Below, in pieces: positions 23,990 through 36,000 of a DNA stretch of 64,000 nt (position 1 is its first letter; the number at the start of each line of letters is the position of its first letter). Source of the stretch: Vitis vinifera. Lineage: Eukaryota > Streptophyta > Magnoliopsida > Vitales > Vitaceae. Where the stretch lies: assembly GCF_030704535.1 (NCBI RefSeq), contig NC_081807.1, positions 8,210,001-8,274,000 of the forward strand, read 5' to 3'. Below the pieces are notes generated by a model. It was not told the DNA's origin. It saw only the letters and a program-made list of their open reading frames with translations, and did not search any database. The position numbers and the translations under genes were made by a program.

Positions 23990-24590
23990 TTTCTTGTTCT
24001 TCTTGAACAGAGCAATGAACATCAATAGTTCAGCACCCAGGAATCTCCCCTTCCTCCGATTCCTTCACTGGAAAAACTCTACCAAAATCAGAACAATCTA
24101 TCCTCTTCCTTGGAGGAAGAGTCACCTTCCCAATCAAGAAAGCCTTGCTCAAAATCAAAATACATCAAGAGCTGCTATTTTCTTCTATTTCCTCTTCCCT
24201 GAATAGAATACCTTTGGACTTAGGCGATCAATGGTAACAGTCTAACACACTCCTTAAGCTCTGATTGAGGCTGACGGGGATTGGCATCTTTAATGACTTT
24301 GAAATCATAGCTCTGTGAAGGGAGACAAACATGAATCAGAGGATCATCAAGAAGTCAACAACTATCAATCAGCAAGGAAAAGGGAATACCTTTGGATATT
24401 TACCAATGAAAAATTTGAGAGAGTCCAGTTGCTCCGCACAGAAAGGCTTGAGCTTATTCCATGGCCCAGGCTTTAGACAGTTCTCAATTACAGATAAGAG
24501 GGCTGAATTTTCTTTTATTCTGCAATAAGAGTAGAAGCATCAATGAAACACTAAAAGTATATATGTAGAAGCCCTTCTAAATCACCTAAG
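23990..24590 (-). pseudogene. Partial copy of the BCD1-like gene (exons 4-5)
   Basis: Read on the minus strand, about 24395-24530 corresponds to exon 4 of the complete gene (FKPGPWNKLKPFCAEQLDSL versus LKPGPWNHKLKPFCAEQLDC), with a missing codon and other damage. About 24000-24330 corresponds to exon 5, including the very end DCSDFGRVFPVKESEEGEIP then GC and stop. The 918-bp intron of the parent is reduced to a few dozen bases and the start of exon 5 is lost. Parent flanks are also present: 23695-23875 matches about 40645-40800, and 24531-24590 matches parent intron 3. It is a decayed segmental copy, not a processed one. Confidence 0.82.
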
Positions 24591-24599
24591 AGACCCCAC

Positions 24600-25720
24600 A
24601 AGCAGATTTGAAGAGTACATCAATGGAAAGTTCCTGAATCCATTGTCTAGCTAATTATCTTTCAATTTCTAAGGCTTGATTTTCCATTTGTAGTAGAAAA
24701 TTTTTCTTATTACAATGCCACAAAATTGGTTGATCTAATTAAAACAAAAATGAGGCTCTTGACAGAAAATGATTAGGAAGGCATGCATGTAACAAATACA
24801 AATGATATATGATATAAGATTTTCACGGATTAAACAAAAATACATGGCAAAATAGAAGCAGGAGGATAAGGTCACAGACAGGACAATATTAAAAGAAGCA
24901 ACTATTTTTCTGACCTGAAAATCGAGGCATTCAATTGATGGAAAAGTTGTAAATTTGAATTGAATAATTTTTTAAAATTCTTAATTATAAAACTATTTTG
25001 GTTCTCAAAAAATTTAAGGGAAAAGTTGTAAATTTTTTCTCTTGTTTGATTGTTAATGGAAAAATTGATGGAAAAACCTGAATCTATGAGGAATTTATTT
25101 AACACTTTTGAGGAACCAAAAATGTTTTAGATGTTATCAAATCCATAATTTAAAATTATTTCATATTTACTTCCATGTAAATGAGTTTGATCAAACAAAT
25201 GAAATTGTGAATAAAATCATTTTAAAAGCCTTGACTTTTCCATAAAATCATTTAAAAAAGAATTAAATAAAATATTGAATCATAATATGCAATTATAAAT
25301 CTTGTAATTTGGTATATTGAAGCAAAAAAAAAAAAAAAACATAGCAATTTAAATTACTCACTAATAAAGCAGCTAACTAGAATTCGTCCTTGAGTTTGCT
25401 CTGTGCCCTGTATATAAGAAATAAACAGAGAATATGAAAAAAAAAATCCATGTTTTTAATTTTTTTTCTTAATTTTTTGATAGTTATAAATGGTTCATTT
25501 GGTAAACAGAGCATGAAAATGTGAGTACCATTAGAATCAGACAATCCTCCTCTGCTTCTCTTTAATATTTGTTTGAGGCTTGAAGCTTCAAGAAAAAGAA
25601 AATTTTAAATCAAATAAACAGGACTAGCAAATGAATTGGAACATAAATATTTTTCTGAAGAAAAGAAGTTCATGCACAAAAGAATTACCTGACTGTATAT
25701 TGGTGTAGTGCCACACTTTT
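24600..25720. other. AT-rich spacer
   Basis: 24600-24700 resembles 39812-39890 (a segment beginning GCAGATTTGA.GAGTACATCA). The rest is AT-rich without exons. A 67-codon minus-strand open frame at 24902-25105 is low-complexity and judged spurious. Confidence 0.5.
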
Positions 25721-25721
25721 A

Positions 25722-27440
25722 TTAAAATAGCACATGGTTGATCACTACTTTTGGAATATGAGCCATATAACGCCATTCTTTCCCTTTCTCAAATTGACAT
25801 GGCTTTTCTAGTAAAGGACACCCGTTGACACGCAGAAAAGAGAGGGAGTCTGGAAGTCTCTCTTTTGTCAAGTATTTGAGCTTACGGCAGTCTATGATCT
25901 CCAATGTTTTAAGAGAGATGAGGTGTTGAAGACCCTCTTTTGTCAATGATTGGAGCATTGGGCAGTCCTTGATTTGGATTTGTTTGAGAGAGATGAGGTG
26001 TTGAAGACCCGAGGAGTCTTGCAGTCTCTGTTTTGTCAAGTATTGGAGCTTAGGGCAATTCTCGATATGCAATGTTTCAAGAGAGGTGAGATGTTGAAGA
26101 CCCACTTCTGTCAAGGATTGGAGGTTTGGGCATTCATCAATTTGTAATTCTGTGAGAGAGATAAGGTGTTGAAGAACTGATCCTGTCGAGAACTGGAGCT
26201 CTGGGCAGTTTATGATCTCTAATTTTAGAAGAGAGGTGAGTTGTTGAAGTCCCCCGCTGTCAAGAGACTTGAGATTGGGAAGCTTTACAATTTCAAGAGA
26301 AGTTAGAGAAGAGGGCAGCAGACACTCCTTGGGAAATAATTCAACGCCTTCACATCCACCTTCCATTCTTAAACGTGTAAGAGAGGTCAACCTTTGCAAA
26401 CCCCAGTCCACCTGAGGCATGACTTTGTTACACCTTCGAAATTGAAGTTCACATAGGTTGGAAGGCAAACCCTCTCTCTGAAACAATAATTCTGGACAAT
26501 CCCATAAATGCAGCTCCTGTATAGATGAGTGCATGTGCGCCAACGACCTGAGCTTGGAGGAACTCGAGATCCAACAACACTTCAAGTTAAGTGCGAGCAA
26601 TTCGATAGATTCAAGATTAGGGCAATTAAGTAGATGCAAGAAACATAAAGATGTGGGATCTCCATTTGAAATAAAAATGGAGAGCTTCTCAAGCCCCTTA
26701 AGACCATCGATTGTGAAATAAGTCAACTTGGGGAAGATGCCTAATGAGAAGGATAACGAGAGAGAATCATCGATAACACCACCATTGATGCTTAGGCTTT
26801 CAAGGAATGGAAGATGGCATCTGAACAACTCAGGTAGGAGAAACTCTAATTCCAAACACTCAGAGATTGGTAGTAATTTCAATGCAGTGGGTAAACCAAC
26901 CTTGTGCAGGGATCTGGAAAAACTACAATCATAGATTTCCAAATCATGTATGTTGGTTTGCAAGATTTCCTCCTCTAATAGAGATTCCACATGATCACAT
27001 TTTCTGATTGAGAGCTGGTGTGGTGCCATTGGAAGTTGCTTCCACTGAGACACGTCTAAAATTTCAATTTCTGAAGTTTGAAGAGTTGTGAAGTCACAAG
27101 CTGGCATTTGCAACTGCAATTTACCAAAATCCACCATCCTCAATTCACGAATAGCAGGAACTGTGAGTGAAGCCATAAGCAGTTGTGGACATTCATGAAT
27201 TTGAAGTTTCACCAGTGAAAGAAGCCGTTTTGGCAATTTTCCAGTGAGTTTGGGACAGTGTCGTATAGAAAGCTCCCGGAGATGAGGGAATTCTCCACAA
27301 CATAACCATTTCTCCCAGTTCGGCATGTCCCCAAATGATAGTGTTTCTAGGGATTGAAAGGAAGCATTCCCATAAAACTCACTACCCACACACTCTAAGT
27401 AATGATTTTTCCTAATCTTAAAAGTATTATTTTATAAGGA
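25722..27440 (-). pseudogene. CNL-type disease-resistance gene, C-terminal LRR part only
   Basis: A single uninterrupted frame of about 555-570 codons encodes leucine-rich repeats of the RPP13-like-1 (CNL) type. It opens with VGSEFYGN and LSFGDMPNWEKWLCCGEFP, then HLRELSIRHCPKLTGKLPK, and continues through repeated units such as LQHLTSLETLHIENCPKL (about five close copies between 25860 and 26230). It ends with the usual family tail EWRYMAHIPKVVINHVLF. The coiled coil, NB-ARC domain (P-loop, Kinase-2, GLPL, MHD) and N-terminal LRRs are absent; an in-frame stop lies just upstream (about 27450) in AT-rich DNA. The listed start is only the homology limit (a GTG at 27389 opens the frame; no Met was chosen). 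Absence of stops over 1.7 kb suggests recent truncation or an upstream exon outside the readable homology. Confidence 0.8.
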
Positions 27441-27759
27441 TTCTACTAAATTTAAATTTTTAGTTGAAAATTAAATAATATACAAGTTATTATATTTTGT
27501 AAAAAAAAATTCTATAATTAATTAGTGTTTTTCCCCTAAGTTTTTTTTTCTTTTTCTAATTTATTAAATATCCATGCATGCTAAGTTGCTAACAAATCCA
27601 AAGTTCAACACTTCATATTACCAATAAAAGTAATTGCTCATTTGAATCATTCACAGTTTTTCAATAATAAAATAAAAAAGAATATATCATAGGTAGTATA
27701 TACATTACAAACAAATTAAAGACAAGGTTAAATATTAAGAACAGAGTAAATGACAAAAC

Positions 27760-27910
27760 CACCACATGGCAAGACAGGAACAAATTCATAAACAGCCATG
27801 AACCAACAGTAAGTTATCATTTTTTGGATAGAGAAGAACCACTAAAATGTGCAGGAAATGTTTTAAAAAGTCAAGACTTGAACTCTATAATTTTCCTTTT
27901 AAACAAACAG
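27760..27910 (+). repeat. Direct repeat, copy b
   Basis: Matches 21323-21490 (see there), including CAGGAACAAATTCATAAAC and AAGTTATCATTTTTTG. Confidence 0.8.
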
Positions 27911-28680
27911 AAAGCTCCTGCTGAGAAAAACAACGACAACCAATACCTATGGTTGCCCATAGAAGTGTAGGGATGGCAATGAGAATTCTACTAGTGAGAA
28001 GATAGCACAAGGAGAAAATACACGTGACATTGATTTCAATGATCATCTCCACCACACCAGAAAATATACAGAAACTCCTAGCTAGTCACAGTCCAAAACC
28101 TAAAAAAAAATTGGAACAGAAACAAGTGCATCAACTTCCTAACAAAGGCATATCTATCTGCCTTGCATTTGAAGGTTGTCCACTTGGTTAGTGCAAAATA
28201 GACTGGCTTTTGTTATAGGGACTCCCAATTAATCAATGCAGACTGCTAAACCAAAAGAGAGTTCAAACAACCAAGCAAGCAAACAGTTTTTGAAATGGTT
28301 ATTGTTGTTTACCTCACTTGTTTTTCCATGGTCATATCCGAACTTTGTTTCTCATAAGAATTCTTATGCCCATCCTGGTAGCTTATTATGAAGCACAAGA
28401 TGCTCTTGCTTTCCTCCATGCCTGTATAAGAGAAATGGATAGAGAAAGTGAGAAAAAAATCCAAAGCATCCATGTGTTTCCGTAGTTGTTAAGTGGTTCA
28501 CTTGGCTTATTTAAAACTATGCCACAAAAAAAGAAGAAAACATTCCTTCCGTTCTTTCCTCAACATTCATAAAACTACAGCATAGATTACAAACTAGCCA
28601 AGAAGGTCAGAAAAATCAGATTCATAGGCGGGGGGGAATTCATTTGCATATACATATAAATGCTGTAAAGAGAAGAGTAA
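27911..28680. other. 3' flank of lectin kinase relic B, no gene
   Basis: No exon recognised. Probably 3' UTR and intergenic DNA of the neighbouring minus-strand receptor kinase copy. Confidence 0.4.
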
Positions 28681-28684
28681 CAGT

Positions 28685-30100
28685 TCAAGATAAACTGATG
28701 AAGACTCCGAAGGGGCGTGGGGGCACGGGAACTTTAACTAAACCATCTAGCATTTGTGTAACCTTCCTCATTGTTGGCCTTAGCCCTGGATCCTCTTGAA
28801 TGCACCAAAATGCAACCTTTACCATCCTCTCCACCCTCTTTGTATCCTTCCTTGCTTCCTCATCATCGTCTACCATCTCCTCCAATTTCCCTTCCATATA
28901 GCATTCGTAAGCCCAATCCATTAGCACGTCCTCTTCTTCTTCGTTATCTGCAAATACAACACTGGACTTGGAACATATGATCTCCAGTAACATTCCACCA
29001 TCACTGTAGACATCAACTTTAGCTGTGATTGATTCTTTCCTGAACCATTCGGGTGCAAAGTACCCTATGGTCCCTCTAATGCCTGTTCGGGTAGTTCGAG
29101 CTTGATCAGCCAACAAAAGCTTTGCTAGTCCAAAGTCTGAAATCCTAGGCGTAAAGTGGTCGTCCAGGAATATGTTTTGAGGCTTTATATCACAATGGAT
29201 GATCTGGGTGCAGCACTCTTCGTGTAAGTACATTAGCCCTCTGGCAATCTCAAAGGCAATCTGGACTCTTTGGCTCCACTCTGGCCTGAATATTCCAAAC
29301 AGCAAGTTTGCTAAAGATCCATTGCTCATGAACTCGTATACCAGATGTAGGTGCTCTCCCTCATTGCAGTAGCCTAGCAAACCGACAAAATTCCTATGGT
29401 GGGTCTGGCTGATTACAGTCACTTCTGTTTTGAATTCCTTCTCGCCTTCTTGAATCACCTTATGTAACTTCTTCACAGCAACAAACCTCTCGGGATCTGA
29501 TGCTAAAACCCCCTAATAAACTGTTCCAAAAGCCCCTCTGCCCAATATATCTTTGAAGCCATGGGTTGCCTCTTCAAGCTCTTTGTATGAATAAGTTCTT
29601 ACACTGGTTGTCGCAAATATGATTGAAACAGACTGGAGTTTTGTTGATTTCTTGTGATAGCAGAAGAGAGCAACTGCAAGAATAGCTGACAGTAAAAAGA
29701 GATTAAAGAAAGCAGAGCTGCCAAGGAGTACTGACCCAACAAGGATCAAGGTTGACTTATCCCGGCATCTTCGTGTAGCATTATTTGTGGGTACCTTGAC
29801 AGTAGCGGTAGTACATTTAACAGCAATTTTGCCTCGTCTTCCATTTGAAAGAGGGAGCTTCTTCTTCCAACACATATTGCTGCCATAGATAGCAACGGCA
29901 CAGAGGTGATCTTCTTTGCATGACTGTCTACACTTCTTGTCGAAGTCAGGTCCTCTCTGAAGTTGATAATCTGACAACGGCCGGTTAGTTGCTTCTAATT
30001 CTCTGAACTCTACTGCCTCCTTATTTGCTTCCCATCCATCTTTTTGGCAGCTGGGCAATTCAAAATTTGGCTAGCAGCCTTGTTTTATTTCATTATCATC
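28685..30100 (-). pseudogene. G-type lectin receptor kinase (LECRK group), relic B
   Basis: The C-terminal two thirds of an S-receptor-like serine/threonine kinase. It begins in the cysteine-rich/PAN-like region (LPSCQKDGWEANKEAVEF, then CAVAIYGSNMCWKKKLPLSN at about 29850-29900), has a transmembrane helix (LILVGSVLLGSSAFFNLFL; about 29690-29750) and a kinase domain: GRGAFGTVY, VAVKK, HRD-type [20 protein letters not shown] and APEWF, ending before 28685. Two lesions disable it: TAG at 29513-29515 between the glycine loop and the VAVKK lysine (expected Lys), and another in-frame stop near 30070 in KQGC-stop-PNFE. The lectin domain is missing upstream. VDVYSDGGML replaces the usual VDVYSYGVML in the alpha-F region. 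Apart from the TAG the 260-codon kinase frame is open. Confidence 0.85.
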
Positions 30101-30890
30101 AAAGATGGTTATAAGAAGCTCTAGCTCAAGCTCACAGGGAGAAGGTATTGAAAGAGGTTTTTCCAGTCAATTCTTACACTGCAGAACTATGGGAATGGTC
30201 AAACAGACATGAAATGAAAAAAACCATAAAAGAAGCCAATAGTTTCTGAACAAAAACAAAACTATTAGCAAAGCATAAGAACAATCTCTGAAAAAATCCA
30301 CTCCTATGGTCTTTGAAAACAATTTTCATACTATTAAATACTATAGGAGTCAACAAAAATCAATATGTATTGCAATGAGTTTTGGCTCTAACATGCTGAT
30401 TACTTCGAATCATTTCAAAGTTTATGGAAATAGTCCTAACACATTCCAAACCTACGAGTATATGCTAAGAAAATCCCAGCATCATTGGCCTTCCATCTTA
30501 ACATGTGATCCCATTTCTGTGCCAAATCTCATAGTCATAGTCCAGGGTTCTATTAATATGGCATTTATTGACATGGAACTCCCCTGATATACAAAGAAAA
30601 ATGCCATTTCAGAAATAGGAAAATGCAGTAAAATCAGAACTTTGATCAATATCACAGCCAAAAGCAAAAAAGAAACAAATATGAACAAAAATAATCATGA
30701 AAATTCTAAGACTCCAGAGATTAAACCTGAGTTTCTTGGAGCTTAAAGCTAGCAAATACATTGAAAGCTGGAAATTCTGAAAAATAGTGTGTACCAGGCA
30801 TAAGCATCTGAATTCTACAACAGAAGTTTCAAGAGAGAATAAAGAAAAGTAGGGGCGTTAGTACTATTTAAATGTGAGTAGTTCTGCCGT
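30100..30890. other. Spacer between lectin kinase relics B and C
   Basis: No exon recognised; open frames on both strands are short and without domains. It is probably the remnant of the missing 5' part of relic B plus the 3' flank of relic C. Confidence 0.4.
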
Positions 30891-33006
30891 CTCAGTAGAT
30901 TGAATTCGAGGGTAAAGGGCATGGGGGTGCAGGAACTTCAAGAACTTCAAGCATCTGCATGACATTTCTGATGGAAGGCCTCAAAGCAGGGTCCTCTTGA
31001 ATGCACCAAATTGCAACCATCACTAGCTTCTCCAGCCTCCTCATGTCATTTCTTACCTCATCATCATTCCCCACCAGCTTTTCCAATCCGTGACCTCTAT
31101 AGCAATCATAAGCCCGATCAGTGAGGATGGCTTCCTCTTCCTTTTCTGTTTAGAAATCAATGCACTTCCTGCAACTAATGATCTCTAGTAACATGACCCC
31201 ATAACTATATATGTCCACTTTTGCTGTAATTGGCTTGTTCCTGAACCACTCTGGTGCGATGTATCCTGTCATGTCTCTTATGGCTGTAAGTGTCCGAGTT
31301 TGATCACTCATCAGAAGCTTTGCCAATCCAAAATCTGAAATCCTTGCTGTGAATGAATCATCCAGGAGTACATTTTGGGGCTTGATATCACAGTGGATGA
31401 GCCCCCGTGCAATCCCAAATGCCATCTGGGTTCGTATTGTCTATTCAGGCATTGAACTTCCAAAGAGGAAGCTAGCCAATGTGCCATTGCACATGAACTC
31501 ATAAACCAAAAGCTTGTGCGGCCCTTCATCACAGAATCCAATCAACCTCACTAAGTTCTTGTGATGGGTCATTGCTATTGTCCTAGCTTCGGTTTTGAAT
31601 TCTCTCTCACCCTCCTGCCCTAACTTGTCTACTTCTTAACTGCTACTTGAGTTCCTGAACTTGATGACAAGACTCCTTTATACAGAGTCCCAAAAGCACC
31701 TCTTCCAAGTTCTTCTCTGAACCCATCCATGGCTTGTTTGAGTTCTTCATAAGTGAGAGCATAGGTTTGTTTCCAAAATGCTTGATGCTCTTGTGAGTTT
31801 GTCTCTTTTGGCTTGAATAAGATCTATGCAGAGAAATTGCTGCTACAAGTAGGAAGTGGAGAAATACAGAGCTACCTAAAAGAATTGACCCCACAATAAT
31901 CAGAGTTCCTTGATCTTTCTTCTCCCTATTTGGAATATGAGAAGGCAGCACACCGGAAGAATTATTGTGTTTTGGCACTTTGATGAAAGTCTTCCCAGGG
32001 ATACTCCCGTCCACCCTCCCATTGGAAAGTGGCAGTTTCTTCTTTCAGCAGGTGCCTTCTTTGAGGACAGCAACCACACAATTGCAGTCATATAAGCAAG
32101 ACTTCCAGCAGAGGTCTTCACCATAGGATTCCATCTTCTCAAAGTTTGCAGTTGCAGCCCAAAATGTGTTAGACAACTCATGCTTCTCAAACAAGTCCTC
32201 TGGATTTGAACCTCCTCCCGGTTCACATTTTTGTGTTATGTTCTGCTTGCAACCATTGACCTTCTTATATGTATCGACAAGGGAAAACCCTGGGAGGCAC
32301 TCACAAGTTGGCCTTCCATTTGAGTCAGGAATTCAGTAACTGTTAAAGCCACAAGTCCCACCCCCCAAATCTCCCTGAATCTCAGAGCAAATGTCCTTTG
32401 TAACATACCAGGACTGAGCCCTGCTTCCATTGCTTTGGAGCTTGTGGTGACCATATATTCTGAAAACCCCATCAAAATCCAGTGTTGCCCGGTGGTAGTA
32501 ATCTCCACTTGAATCTTCAGCGCTTCCTGACTTGAGGTTAACACTCCCTCCATTTTTTAGAACAACATAGAGGCGACCCAACTCATCAAAAATCACCCTT
32601 TCCCCAGAATTGCTGCTATTTCCAGCATCATGGGTGTTGCTTCAATAATAAGCATCATATTCAGTATTGGTTTCCAGGTTGAAGGTATTAAGCACAAGAT
32701 TTCCATCAGGCACCAAACGGATCTGAAACCTCCCCTTTGAGTAGTTGCCTTCAGCTTGCCGAGAAGACAGCATGCCACCAATCTCCAGGACTTGGGTTGG
32801 CAAGATGGTGTCTGCAGGACTCTTGAAGCTCTCCCATACATAACTAGAATCTTCACTTGCAAGAACAGAGTTCCCAGATTCAAGCATAGCAGCATAAGCA
32901 ACCCCATGGGCCCCAGACTGAGCTTGCCATATGAATTGGCCCAGTGGATCCTCAAGTGTGAACTGACCATCAGCCTTAAGCTCCACTTTGGATCCTTTTG
33001 GTACAA

Positions 33007-33021
33007 GATGGCTTCCATTGG
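33007..33021 (+). repeat. LINE target-site duplication, 3' side
   Basis: GATGGCTTCCATTGG; partner GATGACTTCCATTGG at 39365-39379. Both copies are lectin-domain coding sequence of relic C. Confidence 0.88.
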
Positions 33022-36000
33022 TTTTTTTTGATAGACAAAGAGGACCATTAGATTAAAAACACGCCAAAAAACAGGGGGCACTCCCTATGTACACAGGCTG
33101 TATACAAAGAAGGCCCAAAACAAGGCAACAAAAGAAAGATAAAGCCTAAGAAAGATTAGTTAAACAACAACCCGATCATCCAACAAATTCCAAAAAGAGA
33201 GATAGCCCAAGTCCAAGTCCACAAATTGTTGAGACCACTCGAGCAGGGACCGAAGAAAGAGTTTCCTCAAGCTCATATCTGACATCTCTTCCTCTTGGAA
33301 GATTCTTCGATTTAGCTCTCCCCAAATACACCAAAACAGACAAATAGACGCCATTTTCCAAACTACACTCCTTTTCTTCCCCGGGCCTTTCATTTTCCAT
33401 TCAAGAAGCAAATTTCTCACTGATTCAGAGAGCACCCACACCACCCCAAAAGAAGAAAACAACAAATTCCAAAGATCCCTTGTCTTACCACAATGAATTA
33501 GGATGTGGTTCGCCGTTTCCTTATTTTCTTTGCACAGATTGCATCTATTAACCATAGACCAACCCCTCCTCATTAGCATATCTACAGTGGAAATTTTACC
33601 CCAAACTGCTTCCCAAGCAAAAAAACGAGTTCTTAAAGGGCTATTGTCTTCCTTCAAAGACCTATAATAAGATTTTACCTTAAAAGTTCCTTTCCTCTCA
33701 ATTTTCCAAACCAGAAAATCCTCCCCTTCTTGCACCTTTACTGTAGAAATGTAACCCAAAAAGCGGCTCACCTCCTCCAACTCCCAATCTTGAAAGGGTC
33801 TTCTAAAGTGCACCTCCCATCCCCCGCCTCCACCTTCTTGTCTTCCCCAAAAATCAGCCACTACTACAGAATTATTAGCTGCAATTCTAAACATCAAAGG
33901 GAAGAGATCCTTTAGCTTAGAGTCTCCTACCCAAATGTCCCACCAAAATCTGGTTTGTCTCCCATTTCCAATACGAATCCTAGTTTTAAGAAAGAACTCC
34001 TCCCAACCCTTCCTAATGTCTTTCCAAAGGCCCGTCCCATAAGACTCCCTCACCTCTCTAGTGGTCCACCCACCTTGCACCTCCCCAAATTTACCAACAA
34101 TGACTCTTCTCCAAAAACTCTCCCTTTCTATAGGAAATCTCCATAGCCATTTTCCGAGCAAAGCATGATTGAAATCCTTCAAGTACCTTAACCCCAACCC
34201 TCCATGCCTCTTATCTTTGCAAATAACCGCCCATCTTACCAAGTGGATCTTCCTTCTCTCCTCCATATCTCCCCACAAAAACTCCCTTTGAATTTTTTCC
34301 AATCTGAGTCTCACTTTCCTTGGGATAACAAAAAGTGACATAAAGTAGATAGGGAGATCTGAGAGTGTGCTCTTTATGAGGGTAAGACGGACTTAGAGAG
34401 ATATTGTTTTTTCCACATAGCCAACTTTCTCTTGAATCTTTCTTCTACCCCATCCCAAACTCTACACGACTTATGGGAGGCTCCAAGAGGTAAACCTAGA
34501 TAATTTGTAGGGAGATTCCTTACTTTACACCCGAAAACTGCAGCAGCTCTATCCACCTCTTCCACTCCCCTAATTGGAATAATTTCGCTTTTCTACAAAT
34601 TAATTTTTAGGCCTGAAACTACTTCAAAACAGATTACAACCCACTTCCAAAAAATCAGTTGATCCCTATTATCCTCACAAAAAAGGAGAGTGTCATCAGC
34701 AAACAACAAATGGGAGACCGAAACCCCTTCTCCACGTCTTCCCGTTGCCTTGAGCTTCCCTAATAAAACCATTCTCCTCAGCTCTTGAAATTAAACTACT
34801 GAACGCTTGCATGATCAGCACAAACAAATAAGGTGAGAGTGGATCACCCTGCCTTAGGCCTCTAAACGTTGAGAAGAAATCTATGGGAGTACCATTCACT
34901 AAAATTGTCATTCTCACAGTCGATATGCAGTAAAAAATCCATTTTCGTCATTTTGGACCAAAACCCATCTTCTCCAAGACTGACAGAAGGAACCTCTAGT
35001 TTACGTGGTCATAAGCCTTTTCAATGTCCAATTTGCACACTAAGTCTGTCCCAACACGTCTCTTCCTTGAGTCTATCGCCTCATTAGCTACCAATACAGC
35101 GTCTAAAATCTGCCTCCCTTCCACAAAAGCATTATGACCATTCGAGACCAATTTTCCCATCACTCTTTTCAACCTATTTGCTAGAACTTTAGCAATAAGT
35201 TTATAAAGACTCCCCACTAGACTGATTGGTCTATAATCTTGCACATCACTAGCCCCCTCTTTCTTCGGGATAAGCACTAAGAAGGTTGCATTATGGCTTC
35301 GAAAAAACGCATTCTACGAATGGAGCTCCTCAAAGACCTGCATCACTTCCCCCCCAACAACAAGCCAGCAAGACTTCCAAAAGGCCAGTGTAAAGCCACT
35401 CGACCTTGGCACCTTGTCTCCCCCCAGATCTGAGAGAGCTCTGAGCACCTCCTCGGTCGAGAATTGCCCCTCCAAAATATCATTATCCAAGGAATCAAGA
35501 GTATTAAAAAGACCGGACTCCACTTCTGGTCTTCTCACTATGGGGTCCTCAAACATGGACTTAAAGTAAGACCCAATCCCTTCTTTAAGCTCCTCCTCTT
35601 TACTCAGCCTAATACCCCTAACTGTTAGGCTACTGATAAAGTTTCCCCTTCTCCTTGCATTAGCCATCCGATGAAAGAACTTGGTATTGCTATCTCCCTC
35701 CTTCAACCAAAGGGCCCTTGACTTCTGCCTCCAGGAAATTTCTTCGAGGATGGCACAATGACTAAATTTGTCTCTGGCTATCCCCTGGCTCCTCCTATCT
35801 TCCTCAGAGAGAGAGCCAAGTCTTTCTAAATTGTCCCAATATTTTAACTTCTCCTAGGTTGCATCCTTCTTAACTGACACATCGCCAAGGGGTTCTTTAT
35901 TCCACATCTTTAGGTCGTATTTCAAAGCCTGAAGCTTCTTCGCAATCACAAAACTCGGACTCTCCCTAAAATTGTAAGACTGCCACCATTCTTTAACCTT

